A DNA stretch of 64,000 nt from positions 2,257,540 through 2,321,539 of the forward strand of contig JABBOT010000002.1 of NCBI GenBank assembly GCA_016165875.1, given 5' to 3'. This DNA comes from Acanthopleura granulata (taxonomy: Eukaryota; Mollusca; Polyplacophora; Chitonida; Chitonidae). Shown piece after piece: positions 13,388 through 26,084 of the stretch. Made by a program: the position numbers and the translations under genes. The notes under the pieces are model-generated. The model was given only the letters and a program-made list of their open reading frames with translations. It was not told the origin of the DNA and did no database searches. Within the stretch, counting starts at the first letter, position 1; each line of letters begins with the position of its first letter.

Positions 13388-13602
13388 TAGCTGGTTAGTG
13401 CGCAGGCGCAGCGTAATGACTCAGAAGCCTCCCACCAGTGCGGTCGCTGTGAGTTCAAGTCCAACTCATTCTGACTTCCTCTCCGGCTGTACGTGGGACG
13501 GTCTGCCAGCAACCTGCGGATTGTCATAGGTTTTCCCCTGGCTCTGCCCGGTTTCCTCCCACCATGATGCTGGCAAATAATCAAATTAATAAATAAAAAA
13601 AA
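13388..13602 (+). repeat. tRNA-derived SINE, family 1, tail part deleted, flanking duplication visible
   Basis: Head and body up to CCACCATGATGCTGGC are present; the following AAGTGAAATATTCTTGAGTA portion is missing and the copy jumps to the A/T tail. Flanks TATTTGGGGATTT (13374-13386) and TATTTGGAGATTT (13603-13615) agree at 12 of 13 bases and are a likely target-site duplication. Confidence 0.88.
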
Positions 13603-13615
13603 TATTTGGAGATTT

Positions 13616-15480
13616 ATTGTTCCAATAACTCTATACATATGTAATATCTGTCACAGCGTATATGCACTGCTCCCGTACTTTTAGGTTATTCTATGCCTTC
13701 GATAATTTTCCTAAAACAACCTGCTGTATATGCATATAGCAGAATTAACGGTTTCTGCTTGTTGTGTGGGTGTATATATGTTCTTGTATTTGGTATATAT
13801 AAATTTTATACGGCTCGTGCTCTTTCATATTACACTAATTTACTTTTACGTTATATTTTCTTGATTTATTGTTTCTTGTCTGGAGGCCATGCGTCACTTC
13901 ATAAAGAAGTCGCCCTTCCACTATCCATCCAACACGACACATAAACATTATATAGTATAAATATACTTACATTACATGAAATAACACCTCACAAGACCGT
14001 TCATTAGTAAAACACCCCGGGTCATGCATTACCTGAACTTATTCCCAGTTTCAGCAAAAAACGTGAACTGGAAAGATGAATAAGATTTACTTGTTTCGTA
14101 ATTAGTTGTAACATGGTTCGCTCATAATTAATTGGATGTGTGCTCATGTGTTGCTGGTCAAACCCTGCGGCGCGTGACGCCACAAACATGTGAATTTGAA
14201 ATTAGCGTGCGAAAGATATAATATCGCCTCATAAACTTGCAATTATGTAAAAATGTTACCAACGCAGGGGAAAGAGTGTTTGTTTGTGGGCTTGGGATTC
14301 CAGAAGAAGCACTGGTTGGTTTGCTACAGAGGGATTTACAGATTCTCAGAGGCCTACAAATACCAGTATACGAATTGATATGAGAGGAAAAGAAGACGAC
14401 AGTGCATACACAAGAGGTATAACCTTGTTACACTATATAGCGACTATAGTATAAGGTGTGGTCACATAATGTTGTTTCCAAACTTATTTAATTACCACAA
14501 AAACAATAGAAAGTGCTAGTCTGCTTTCCTGCAACTATGGGGTGTATCCGCCTACAAGTATAATCCAAGGGGGAAAAAACCCACACAATTATTTCAAGTG
14601 AAAATTATATTAAATTGCTTTCAAACATACAATAACATCCACATATTCATTAAGCACATATACTTTACATAGTCCTTCTAATAGCGCTTTGTTTTACGGG
14701 TCAGTGAGTATAATATAGAATATGTGTAACATGTTTAAAACCTATACTATAATACATAGTCTTAAACACTTACACTAAAAACCAGGTCTTTGTCAAAATG
14801 TTTTTCGCTGTTTGCGTGCATGCAAGATAAAGGAAAAGTGTCCCAGAAACTCCACTAAAAGGCCATCATAGACGAGACGCAATTAGATCTCTCCTTCTTG
14901 AACCGTGCATAATCAAGCTAATTTTAGACGGTCCTTTTCATCGAGAGCATACCAGGTCAAGTGTCGTGAACAAATACTGTGACATGTCTTTAATCCACTA
15001 TGCGAAACTAATTACCAGGTCGTGAGAACGCTAAACGTTTCTGTTGGCATGTCCCTGGCAATACTGCCTGCTTGGACAAACCTCTTGCTCGCATCCATCG
15101 TGAATGCCGACAAGGGTATTAGATTATATATCTATGTTAGATAATCGGGGCACACGTAATACTTCTTTGTTCAGTGCCGTTGTCGTTTTACACTGTTCCT
15201 CTGAGCAAGACGACACGCAATCGTGATACCAGCAATCAATGGCATGCAGTATAGTCAAACATTTAAAGAATTCACGTATATATATATATATACATATACA
15301 TGACACCAACCAAACAGCCCATCCAACAGAGAACATGAAATATATATACACGTGCACTTCACTAGCTTTGGCTAATTCTGCTTGGTATATAATAGCTATA
15401 CTGTGACATAAGTTCACCAATTCAGTTGAATTGACGGCGTTTTGGAGTAGTCGTACTCTCTCCACAACAGACCATTCGAC
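13616..15480. other. AT-rich DNA, no gene recognised
   Basis: Contains the TA microsatellite. The 113-codon minus-strand ORF at 15124-15465 translates through that microsatellite and is not credible. Confidence 0.6.
15277..15300 (+). repeat. TA-dinucleotide microsatellite
   Basis: TATATATATATATATACATATA. Similar short runs occur at 1438-1460 (CA then TA), 50463-50477 and 53036-53050. Confidence 0.85.
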
Positions 15481-15660
15481 CGACTCCGTGACCGAGGGAG
15501 TTTGCTCGCTAGAACAGTGTAATGACCCAGGTGCCTTTGACCAATGCGATCACTGTGAGTTCATGTCCAGTTCATGCTGGCTTCCTCTCCGCTCGTGCGT
15601 GGGAAGTGAAAATATTCTTGGATACGGTGTAAAACACCAATCAAATGGATAAATGAAATA
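15481..15660 (+). repeat. tRNA-derived SINE, family 1, with internal deletion
   Basis: Head and B-box region (GTGAGTTCATGTCC) are present, then the body stops after GTGCGTGGGAAG and resumes at AAGTGAAAATATTCTTGG, so about 100 bases of the central body are missing. The tail CAAAACACCAATCAAATGG-like end is intact. Confidence 0.85.
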
Positions 15661-16792
15661 AAGAGATCAATGGAATCTATCAATTCCAGTATGTGGAAGA
15701 CTATTGATTTCTGCACGAGGAGAGTGAAGCAGAGGGTTTTATATATGACCGAGGAAAGGCTGTGAATTCCAGAATAAACCTTATAGTAAACCTAACTAAG
15801 AAGAGGTTAAATGTTTGCGACATTAAGTCACAACCGTTTTAATAAACAGCAAATGACACTGTGATAAGTCAAAACAGTAGCGCTATCAGTGTAATTATTG
15901 ATATCTTGGGAAGTGTAATCGCGTGCAAATATAGCATTGCTTAAGCTACTCTATAAGTAGTCTGTAACATTCATTCCGAATGCCAACGAGGCAACGACGA
16001 CATGGACGGCATCGGTTGTGACACTGAACTCGCTTCTGTGCCCATATATATATGCAGCAAATTTAAATTCTTAAGATGTTTAGCCCCTATGATTAAACAC
16101 TAATGAGTAAATATGCTGATTTAAATATTTATGTAGTGATTTATGAAGTGATTGTGTAGACACTGAACACAAACGATATTCAAATGAATCCCTAAATCCA
16201 TAACTATACTGAACAGTGTGGGTTTTCAGAAGGGAAAGAATCTTATGGGAAATATAAAGGATTTTAGGTTCAGCCCAATAATCTGCATTGTCTATATCTA
16301 GCGGTAGCATTTTGCACAGTACATGAATATGAGACAGCTGTGCATGGTAGCGTCCCCAAATCTATCAGTCAGATCGCCTTTTCAGCATTTTTTGCAAATC
16401 CATGTAAATCGGGGTAGCATGCACGTTTCTCCCTGGTGTGATTTCAGTTTGTAAGTTCGTAACGAAGTACTAAAGGTATCGTTGCCAAATACAACAATTT
16501 AAAAGAGCAACACTGACAAGTCTTTATGGACATTAATATGATGTGAAAACGAAGAAAAGGGTTCTTGTGTGAGATAAATATTTAAAAAGCCCTTATTTGA
16601 AATATTTAAATTTTCACTTAGTGGAGATATTCATGGTATCCACAGCGCTGTGTGCATCAGTATCATATAGCAATTGTATTCAGCAACATCAGGCAATATA
16701 TATAGACAGCGGTCCTATATGTCATCAAGAATATACAACAACAGCAGATGACATTTGTACACAATAGATTCCAGTCATCGATCCCATGCATC
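15661..16792. other. AT-rich DNA, no gene recognised
   Basis: Nothing supportable. Confidence 0.6.
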
Positions 16793-16804
16793 TACCAAAT
16801 ATAC

Positions 16805-17102
16805 TGGACACTCCGTGGCTCGGTCGGTTAGCGTGCTAACGCAGTGCAATGACCTAGTAGCCTCCCACCAATGCGGTCGCTGTGAGTTCAAGTCATGCTC
16901 ATGGTGGCTCATGCTGTCTCATGCTGGCTCCCTCTCCGACCATACGTGGGAAGGTCTGCCAGCAATCTGCGGATGGTCGTGGGTTTGCACCGGGCACTGC
17001 CCGGTTTCCTCCCACCATAGTGCTGACCGCCGTCGTTTAAGTGAAATATTGTTGAATACGGCGTAAAACACCAATCAAATAAAATAAAATAAATAAATCA
17101 AA
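16805..17102 (+). repeat. Full-length tRNA-derived SINE, family 1, with 12-bp target-site duplication
   Basis: Complete copy with head, body, the ACGGCGTAAAACACCAATCA end and an AAATAAAATAAAATAAA-type tail. Perfect 12-base repeats TACCAAATATAC flank it at 16793-16804 and 17103-17114. It carries a local expansion of a CTCATGCTGGCT-like unit near 16895-16925 that other copies lack. The 103-codon ORF over it is spurious. Confidence 0.92.
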
Positions 17103-17114
17103 TACCAAATATAC

Positions 17115-20100
17115 CTACCATATGTGCCATTCTCTCCAATTATCAGACATACACTCCCAATACACTGTTCTACAATGTTGCATGTTCGCGTGTGTGTATA
17201 TGTAATCGGAGCTTTCCACTTATATAAGCTGGTTTTTGATGACCGGAAATCAGTTCTTACACTGAAATAGGCCGTAAATGTGTCATTAATATGTAATTAT
17301 AATATTTGGATCGATGCATGTATTTTCCTTTCCACTTCATATTAAAATCGATAAAGAATAGTCGCCGTCGGTGTTATTTGCATGATCTGTAATGTGTTAT
17401 ACGTTATGGCATGTATTTGGCCATGTATTTGAATGCACACAATTTTTGTTTACGGCATCATGCAATAATAAATGAGGTCAACCTGAACCTGTTTATCTCA
17501 AAAGACGGCCAGCTATCGCCTACTCAGTTACATTTTAATTTTCAACCACATTTAGTTGCCTTCTTTAACACGTTTTATTTTATGTGTGGTTTTTTAATAA
17601 AACCGACAAAACAGTTGATTAAGCAATGGACAGAGCCTGAAGTCATTTACTCTTATTTTGGATGAACAACAAAGACGTTCATTGTGTTACATCTTAACCC
17701 ATTAACTGGTATTCAGCCTGGCAACTTTGTGACAAAATGCTTTATTATCTGAATTCCACTTTATTCCAATACATATCCACAATGTCTATCAAGGATGGTA
17801 ATTCAGAACTTTTTAAACTAATTAATCAGTCAATGGGAAGCTCGTAAAACTCCTTTCGCGCCTCTTTCCTGTAGTGCGTCACACCTGGGTGCTCACAAAA
17901 CACTTAGGTAGTGCACGTGCGCTACAGCGTCACAGCAGGCAACCACCGTTTTACTGCGATTTGGACCCTTCTGTGTAGCCCGTCAGAGTCTCCCATTACA
18001 AGAGCTGACTGAATCAAAGTAAAAATGTCGCGCAATCATGGACTGTATACAGACTTTTGGAGTGACTGAATGACAAACATCAAATTGTGGTCAAAGCTTT
18101 GGTTCAATTGCAATACAAAACCAGCCCTATAAACTTTATCAAGGCTCGAAAACCTGTTCTATATCGGTGCTGTATCTGTGGTTATTCAATCTGTCTGCAT
18201 ATATATCATTCTGAATATTGTGTAAATGTAATATATATCAACACAGTGGTTGCTTGTTTACCTCTGTCACTACATATGTGACTAGAGTGAATGAAAGTTG
18301 GAAAGTAAATATTGAAGCTGTTAACTTTGGTGCGATCTGCTCAGTGACACGGGATGACATCAGGGATATGAGGAAAAGTTGTCGACCCCTGATGTGACAA
18401 CGTTATGAGATCGCAGCTGTTTGCCGAGACTTCAGATTTCTGGGTTGCTAACCAACAGCATGAATACAGAGCGATGCACAAACAAAAAATGTTGGAGAAG
18501 GGGTTCAGTGAAGAATAGTGGGGAGTAAAGATATAGAACATATCTAGTCTATAGTGCTACAGTTCATGTGTGAGTTACGAGAACAGATTTCATTCTTTTG
18601 TGTTGTTGTGGGCTTATGTGCTGTAGCAGCCGTTCTCGGTTTCGTGCACAGATGTCTTCGGTCTATGACCTTTGCGCTTACATAAGGGAAACAGATGACA
18701 TCTATATAATAGTGTTCATCAATACGACAGGTGTTGATGTGACATGCGCATGCCTATTATAATATACTCCAATTTGCAAGAAACCGCTCTTTATGTACAA
18801 ACATAGTTCAATGGTTTATGTTTATCTGACAATGAGCAATCGGGATCAACACTTAAAGGCAAACCATCATCGGCAAAAAATCACAAACATCGTGAAACCA
18901 TGGCACGAAAGTCCCATACAGCATGCAAAACATAGCTTTTTAAAAATGCGTACGATCATGAAACAGATGTAGACGATGTCTTGTATATCAAGATCAGTCG
19001 TAATCAGGCTTGGAAGTCAAAAACCATATTCAGTTTTCACCCATGATTCACAAAAAAGCGTGATCATTCTTAAGGCAGCCACGTTAGCATTCATGTATAG
19101 ATAATATGACATTCGTAGTCAATACGTTGGAGATGTTTTGAATGGTCAGCGCTCTGGTGTCTCCAGTACCAGTGCATTGTTTCGTTCAATGGCTCATTAA
19201 AGGTGATCAGCATTAAAAAAAATTTGACCAGTGGCGTCTACTAAATTGTAATTAACATCACTGCATGTTTGTAACTTGATTCTACCTAATGCATGGTGCT
19301 GCGGGCCTGTGAGTAGCTACAAAGAGGTTGTATTTCACCGACTACCTGTGACCATTTACCAACTGCATGTATAGCACTGTCCTGGCAGCTCCGGTTGTAC
19401 TCACTATGTTGTCGCTTTTCATATTCAGTAGGCATACTGGTCAGTCTTGTGATCATAACCGACAATCTCACTTCTTGTTCCATTTACACCTTTGACTTAC
19501 CTGAATATGAGCTGGCAGTACTACCACCAACGCCTACGTCAAATTCACTATACATGCTACACAATAACAACATAAATGTGTTTCTCTCTGTAGTTGATTA
19601 GCAGTCGTTAATGCTGGTAATTTAAACATATCCTAACGGTCAACAGTGTCCTGTTTCCCCCACGTGTTGGTAATCAGTTCGCTAATGAGGCGATACGTAT
19701 GCATTACGGGCTGCGATACTGTGCAAAGCCAATAATTACTATATATGTTACTATTACCAGTATATGGTAGAGCGTTATGGTCAGACTCCCTACTGTGTCA
19801 AAGCATGCGTGGTCTTTAAGGTCAACTTTTGGTATTGTGCTAATACTATGGTACATGTATCAAGTTTTTCTTTTCTCTGATAACATCATTAACCGCCGTC
19901 ATTAACTGCTCATTGTTTATTGAGTAACACCTGTTAATGCACATTGTTTGCGTCTACTTTCACCGCAGCCGGCTGACTACACCGAAATCATCTTTCTGTA
20001 GTCCAAACAATACTTTCGAATTCGGAACAGATGTAACCTGCTAAGTACAATCAATTCAGATCCATTTCCTTTTTGTGAAGCGCGTTAAATGAGTTCAATC

Positions 20101-20548
20101 CACTCGCTTATCACTAGACCAGATGTTGTTACGTAACTTAATCACGAGAAATGAGAATCGCTTAGTGACCCTGATGATTACACATGACCATTGAGAAAAA
20201 GAAAGGTAATGGACATTACGTTTTATATTTGTAGTACAGTTAAAGCATCCCTAGCTGGATCTAATGGAACAAGACTCCGAGTCCATTGAAGTTAGACTGG
20301 AGTGCAAAGGATCAAAGCACGCCGCTCGGTAGACCTGCGTTCCAGGAAGACTCACCTTGACAGGAACAGACGCTGATTGTAAATCGTTACTGTCAGCCAG
20401 TTATCTGTCCTTCCTATAGTAATAGGGCACCAGGGCTGGCGAATTGTAAGCCAAACCAGCAGGGAGCCCATCGTACAGACCCAAGCGTATTGTTGGACAC
20501 AACAGCCCCATCCCACTTCTGACACCAGCACACGTGTCGAGCACCAAT
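17115..20548. other. No gene recognised
   Basis: Nothing supportable; 20260-20540 is GC-richer and could be an unclassified relic. Confidence 0.5.
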
Positions 20549-20758
20549 TTACTCGCTCCTATCAGGCTTCAGCCGTGCTCCAAAGGACTCAAAGCTTTCT
20601 CCCAGCATTTCGAAAAATACGAAACCAGAAACTTGAACAAGTATTCCGGAGAACTCTTTTCTAGTCGATTTGCTAAATGTATCTAATTTGGCCTCTCGTG
20701 CAAGAGCTGCCAAATAACGACAGAGTTGTTCAGCACGTGAATTGCTCCGCGACAGCAT
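20549..20758 (-). other. Small ORF of uncertain status (69 codons)
   Basis: Opens at ATG 20758 and ends at a stop at 20549. The product looks more protein-like than most short ORFs here: an Arg/Ala/Glu-rich helical start, mixed hydrophobic core and charged end. No homologue recognised, no paralogue in the window, and no convincing acceptor or donor beside it. GC content is somewhat above its surroundings. Could be a chance ORF, a small protein or an exon. Confidence 0.15.
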
Positions 20759-23700
20759 GGTTAATCACATTGTTACACAGAATGTTTATATAGATGTTCA
20801 GTCGAAGGTACTTTCGAACTGAATGCGTGAGTACATACAAGATTCTCTTCTCTAATTGGGACTCTAGGACACAGTTCAGTGCATTCTAAGGAAAGATTTT
20901 CGGCTCTCTGTTGGTGAAATATATTATAGACCATTGCCCTGTTGGATTTACCTCGGATGTGTTTAAGTAGTACATATGTAGATAACATGCATATCAAAAT
21001 CTACAAGATCCCCGGGCTATCTTCTTGTTGGCAAACAAGTAGTTGTCAGATAGTTGACTGAATCCATTTGTTTGTCTCCTGTTTGCTTTTTCATTAGATT
21101 TATAACTATTTCAGATCTTTTCCTGCATAACGAAAATTCTGCTGGTGAACTAAGAGCCACTTGGGTAAATTGACAGGAATTTAAAATACTATAGCATAGA
21201 GATGACCACTAGAATAATAACGACAGTGTGATAGTTGGTAGATCGTCACACTTAACCGTTGAATTGGGGTGTCCTCTCAGTTTACCTCAGTCACAGTTTT
21301 CATGTAAATGCTGAAAACAAACGACTTAGACTCCCCCTTTCCCTAGTATCGTGGCATAAGTAGAATTAAGTAAAAATCACACAACTGAAATTATTACACG
21401 TCACTGGTTTAGAATTACTGAAAATGTTTGGTTGCTATAAAATTTTAATAAACAATCACATTGTTTCATGTCTTATGTGTGACAATTTACCAAATATCAC
21501 GTTGTCGTCGCAGGCTCTGGTGTTACTCTCAACGCTGGGTTTTTTTTATTAATAATACAATATATCGGTCGGTGTGTATAACGTGGAACACTAAAGTGCA
21601 GTTCATGATTCTAAAGGCCATTTTATGAGGTTTTTTACATCCTTAATTAGGTCACCCGCTGTGTAAAATGTTCTATAAGAATCTAAGAGTCACATCTTCC
21701 TCTTAGAACAATCTTCCGTTTATTCCCGAGCCGTTCATTAAAAGAATATTCTTCAGCTACTTTTCCTTTAAAGGCTCGCTTGATCGGTGAAAACCATCCT
21801 TCAAGGAGCGTAGTAGTGATTGTTGCCAAATTCAGGATTCCTTTTGATCACCCCATATCTCGGTTAAGCACTATAGTAAGGAGGTTATATACATGTTTTC
21901 ATATATTCAGGATCAGTTGTTTGAAAATCCGGAGATTGGTTGGTGAAAATACAGGTTCTTCTGCATGCAAAATGACTGCACTATTTCAGTGACAATTTGT
22001 ACAATAGCATTCTGAAAGTCACATGTTAACTATGTACACATATCAAATTGCTAAGTGCTCTTAACAGCAAGTCACTTTAGAGGTCCACCTTCAATGACCC
22101 TGCACGGAATCTTCTTGAGATATAATTATCTTTCGGGCAGTGGGTGTCTAGGTATGTTTACGAGTATAGACAGGATATATATATGTAATTCGTGGGTAAC
22201 AGCTATGGAAACCTAAGCCTGCGCCACGCACTGATGAACAGAGGTAGTTATTTGTCACAAATCCTCAAGGACTGGCTTGGTGGATTTGTTGATGGATTGA
22301 CTGACTGGTTGATCAATGCCGTCTACAAAGCTCCTAAACAGGAGGCCGTTTGTTTTTCAGTTTATACAACTTTAATAGGCTGAGGACAATTATCCATGTG
22401 ACGTGATAGCTTGGAATTTCGACCATTTACATTACGTACAATCGGTAGAAAATTCAGGTACAAATAGTTTCGTGTATAAATTTTTCGAAAAATGTAAACC
22501 TGAACAAAGTATTTTTCTGCTACAGTGATGCATTATCTCAGTGCATGCACATAGAGTCATTGGCCAAATACAGTTGCCACCTGAGTTGAAACAAAAATTT
22601 CAGGTACAAAAAAGAGGGAAATTACACCGGAGAATTTAACCAGGTGTTCTGTGAACGTTGAAGAGCGATGCCCTCACAGCACGCCGCATATTTACATCAG
22701 CCTTATTGCATGTGACAGTAAACCTCACTGAGCTTTTGGGACACGGCCCCGGGCGGCTTGAAAGGAAGAAAAAATCATGTATGATGTAAATGACAAGGAA
22801 CTGTGAACAATGCGGTAGGGTTTGATGATGTGCCCGAGCGGTTTACCCGGGGTCCTAGTTGTGACGGCTCAAGGCGCGGACTGTTTGGCCAGGTTGTGCT
22901 ACTCTCTTCCGGCCTCCGAAGTGACAAACAGACCTCGGATAGAATTTCTCCACGTAAAAGGCCTTGCTTGTTTTTCATTTCCGATGCAAGAATCGTAGTC
23001 TTTCCATTATAAATTTTTTGATGGCATTATTTTTCATCCCTTGCCTCCGCGGAACAGGCTTTGTCTTTGTCTCCGACATCTGGGAAGGGATTTTCTCAGA
23101 TTAGCTTGACCTGCGGACTGGGTCACAACTCGCCAAATCTCCCAATGACATGAACACTTACGACAAACCGCATGCTGACTTGTCCGAAACAACACATTCT
23201 TTTAACGTAACTTTTTCCAGTCAGATAATAAATATTGTTGTTTCTCGTTTAGCTGTTGATCATATCGCTGCTCATACATCTGGATGATTTCCAAATCATT
23301 TAAGTATGGAATTCAGACGGAATTCTTTGTTTTGATAGCGGCCTAGTGATCAATCCATCCATAGATTGATTTATTGATTGATCGAATGGTAATAGATTGC
23401 ATGTTTGGCCCATGATTTAGAAAGAATATTGCATTCAAATGTTCAGATAAATGTTTCAGATTTTGACTGTTAGTTAAGACTGTTATCTAAAGAATCTTGC
23501 CAAAATCACTCAACCACAAATTCCTTTACGAAGCTGACTTCCTTGTCAGAGGTTCAACCCTTACCGATGTTAGTCCAAGTACGAAATCTTTCTGCAAAAG
23601 CTTCTGATATTAACACACACTAAAATTCCCCAATGTCTGCCATATTCGAATTAGGGAAATAAAAATATTGAAATAGTTTACAAATTACAAAAAGGTAAAA

Positions 23701-24419
23701 GCGCTGCAGCATGCAACGAACTGAGTTAATTCTTCATATAATATTTGTTTTGAATACTGAATCACCGATATTCCTTTTTTTTTCTTTCCTTCTATGTCGA
23801 AGTGCAACTCGCTACAGGCATGGTTTGCCTATTTTTTGCGCCTCATTAAAGAACCAGTGCAAATACACCAGTAGTCGAAATAGGAAGAAGCAATGTACGA
23901 TGCATCGATGAGGCGTAAGTTAAATCAGCAAAGCAAATCGAATGTATGCAGGCTGATGTTCAAAACAGTTTACTGGAGATTTTGACAAGTCATCTGAGAT
24001 AAATATCTGCCTGATGCGTTTGTCTATAAGCGTTTGCAATACGTGTTTGACTTCCGCAACGCGAGGGAATATTTATTTTTCCACAAACTCTCAGACGCAA
24101 TTAATTTGATAATTGCACTACATTTGACAGCGCCTGAAATGGCTTAAAGGTGAGCATTCTTATCACGTATAATATGGAAGCTGTTAAGTGCAGGTAGGTA
24201 TGGTATCAGTTGAAACGCCTTGAAGCGATATGAAGGCATGCTTAAGGTACAGGTTTTGTAATGAATGTGTACGTATTGCCTTATACGTTAAATGTAATAG
24301 TTGTCGTGGTTGTCTGATCGAAGTAAATTGAACTGCAAGTCTGCAAGGGTTTATCTAGTATGACTTCAAGCCGGTCGCTGTCACATGATAATGTCATGGT
24401 AAATCTCCATTCACGAATG
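20759..24419. other. No gene recognised
   Basis: A possible SINE-tail echo at 22285-22335. A GC-richer patch at 22640-23120 carries opposed ORFs of 67 and 69 codons without recognisable content. Confidence 0.5.
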
Positions 24420-24930
24420 TAATGCTGAGAAAAGGTGACCAGCGCACGTGCATGAAACTCTGGCGATCTCCATCACAGCCAGATTACACAGCTCAAACAC
24501 AGCCCAGGCCCGCTCGTTTACCCCTTAAAATCGCTGCCCATCGATTGGACGGGCCCGCCGTTGTTTGCCCGAGTATCAGAGAGGCAGCTAGCAACCCACG
24601 AGCACACGCGTCACTCGTTACGGAGCTTCCCAGGCAGGTAAGCAGCTCGCCTAGCTCATTCCGCGACCGAACGTCGCTACAAGTTGGGCTGGATCACAAC
24701 TAAAGGACAACGACCAGAGAGCGAGTCAGGTATACAGGAAAGCTCTCAGCTCGTCAGGAAATACCGAGTTTTTAACCAGATTACCCTGGGGGAAACGGAA
24801 TAGAGCCCGTATAAGAGGGAGCTTTGGGTTTATTACGTGACAACCAGTTGGATAATGACAACGTTTGTGCCGCTGTGGTAGACCGGGAATCAACCTTACA
24901 GGAGGACTAGCTTACACTGATTCAGGTAGG
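24420..24930 (+). promoter_or_regulatory. GC-richer patch with TATA-like box and two splice donors; possible leader exon(s)
   Basis: This patch is visibly richer in G+C and CpG than its surroundings. It holds two strong donor consensus sites, CAG|GTAAGC with exon end at 24637 and CAG|GTAGGT with exon end at 24925, and a TATA-like TATAAGAG at 24810-24817 whose expected start (about 24840) would give an exon of roughly 85 bases ending at the second donor. A short ORF from 24422 runs open through the first donor (72 codons to the junction), but its composition is not clearly coding. It could feed the gene A acceptor at 41519 across a 16-kb intron; no direct evidence links them. Confidence 0.3.
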
Positions 24931-25616
24931 TCTCAGTTTTCAACCGAACTCCTAGAGCGCGTATAGTATATCTATATGTAAACAGCAATAAGACGATTAA
25001 GGAAAGCGGGTTATTGGGATTGGTCAAAGTTTTGGCTTTTACTGAATATGCTGTGTCTCATGTGTTTTTACAGTAACTGACCCAATTGTTCAAAACTGTA
25101 TCAGTTAATATTGTGTATCAGCACTGGTCTGCATTAAAATCCCGTTAGTTTTACACGAAGACGTCATGAAACTGGTGTTAAGGCTTAAGCCTAGCTTAAC
25201 TTTTAGCATATGGTTTTGAACAACCGGCTGCCGCTCTAGGGACAGCTGTTCAAACCTTGGTCTAAAGTAACATTTGTTATGTATTAAGATTATACTGATA
25301 TTAAATTTGATCTAAAATTGAATGTCGTTTTAAATGAGTGCCTCTTGTCACATCTCACTCTGCCTTGAGAAGACTTCATGCTTTGAAATGAAAAGATTCT
25401 TTAAATCTAATGCCCAGGGGAAGAAATCATTATTCAAAATTATTTTCATAAGTGTTGAATACAGACTGCGTTACGTATGTATATATACACGCGTCTTTCT
25501 TTGTGCGCCATTGAAGAGTTAAACCATCCAAACGTGCATATTATACACTTACCATGTGTTTATTAAAACTAAAGCAGAGCTTAACCCTGTGGCTTACAGG
25601 AATGAAGCACATGACT
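24931..25616. other. No gene recognised
   Basis: AT-rich; would be the start of the leader intron if the 24.9-kb donor is real. Confidence 0.4.
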
Positions 25617-26084
25617 GAAAGCTCTTTTAAAGGAAAGACCTCGTAAAAATGAACTTATGGACAGCGAAAAGACAATCCAAAACTGTATGTGAAATACCTC
25701 ACAGATTTGTTTTCATTTTTTATCCGCTAAAATAAACGCAGTCAAATGTTTTGATTGTATGGTGGGTTTTATGGACCATGTTGATAATGTTGTTCCCCAG
25801 TGACGTCAAGCCGACTTTTCTATGGCCGTAAAGCAGAAATTTAATGTGATATTAGCGTTTTCATACACATTCAAACATAAGAGGATTACTCTTCACAAGA
25901 ACTTTATTCAGGCCTGAACATATAGGTGTACAAAAAGTTGTGTGACGTCACTGTACAATGCAAGCATTTGGCTGCGTTTATTTTGGTAAAAAAAACATAA
26001 CAAATTGGGAAAAACATTTTCAGATGGTCTTTTCACTCACCAAAAGTTCATTTTTACGAGCTCTTTCCCTTTAAAGGAGCTTAC
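25617..26084. mobile_element. Long foldback/MITE-like element with about 135-bp or longer inverted arms
   Basis: The left arm starts GCTCTTTTAAAGGAAAGACC at 25621. The right end, read in reverse, starts GCTCCTTTAAAGGGAAAGAG at 26080. Both continue with CTCGTAAAAATGAACTT, GAAAAGAC, AAAATAAACGCAG(T/C)CAAATG and, after a gap, CAGTGACGTCA. Arms are mostly collinear with small indels and reach nearly to the centre. No coding capacity. A target-site duplication is not clear. Superfamily not assignable by eye. Confidence 0.8.

Noticed and set aside
15124..15465. 113-codon minus-strand ORF with a hydrophobic stretch
   Set aside because: The hydrophobic stretch (YIYIYI) is a translation of a TA microsatellite.
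16755..17066. 103-codon plus-strand ORF
   Set aside because: It lies almost entirely within a SINE with target-site duplications.
22285..22335. SINE tail fragment (GATTGACTGACTGGTTGATC region)
   Set aside because: Resembles the GATTGATTGGTGTTTTACGC tail only loosely, and no body follows.
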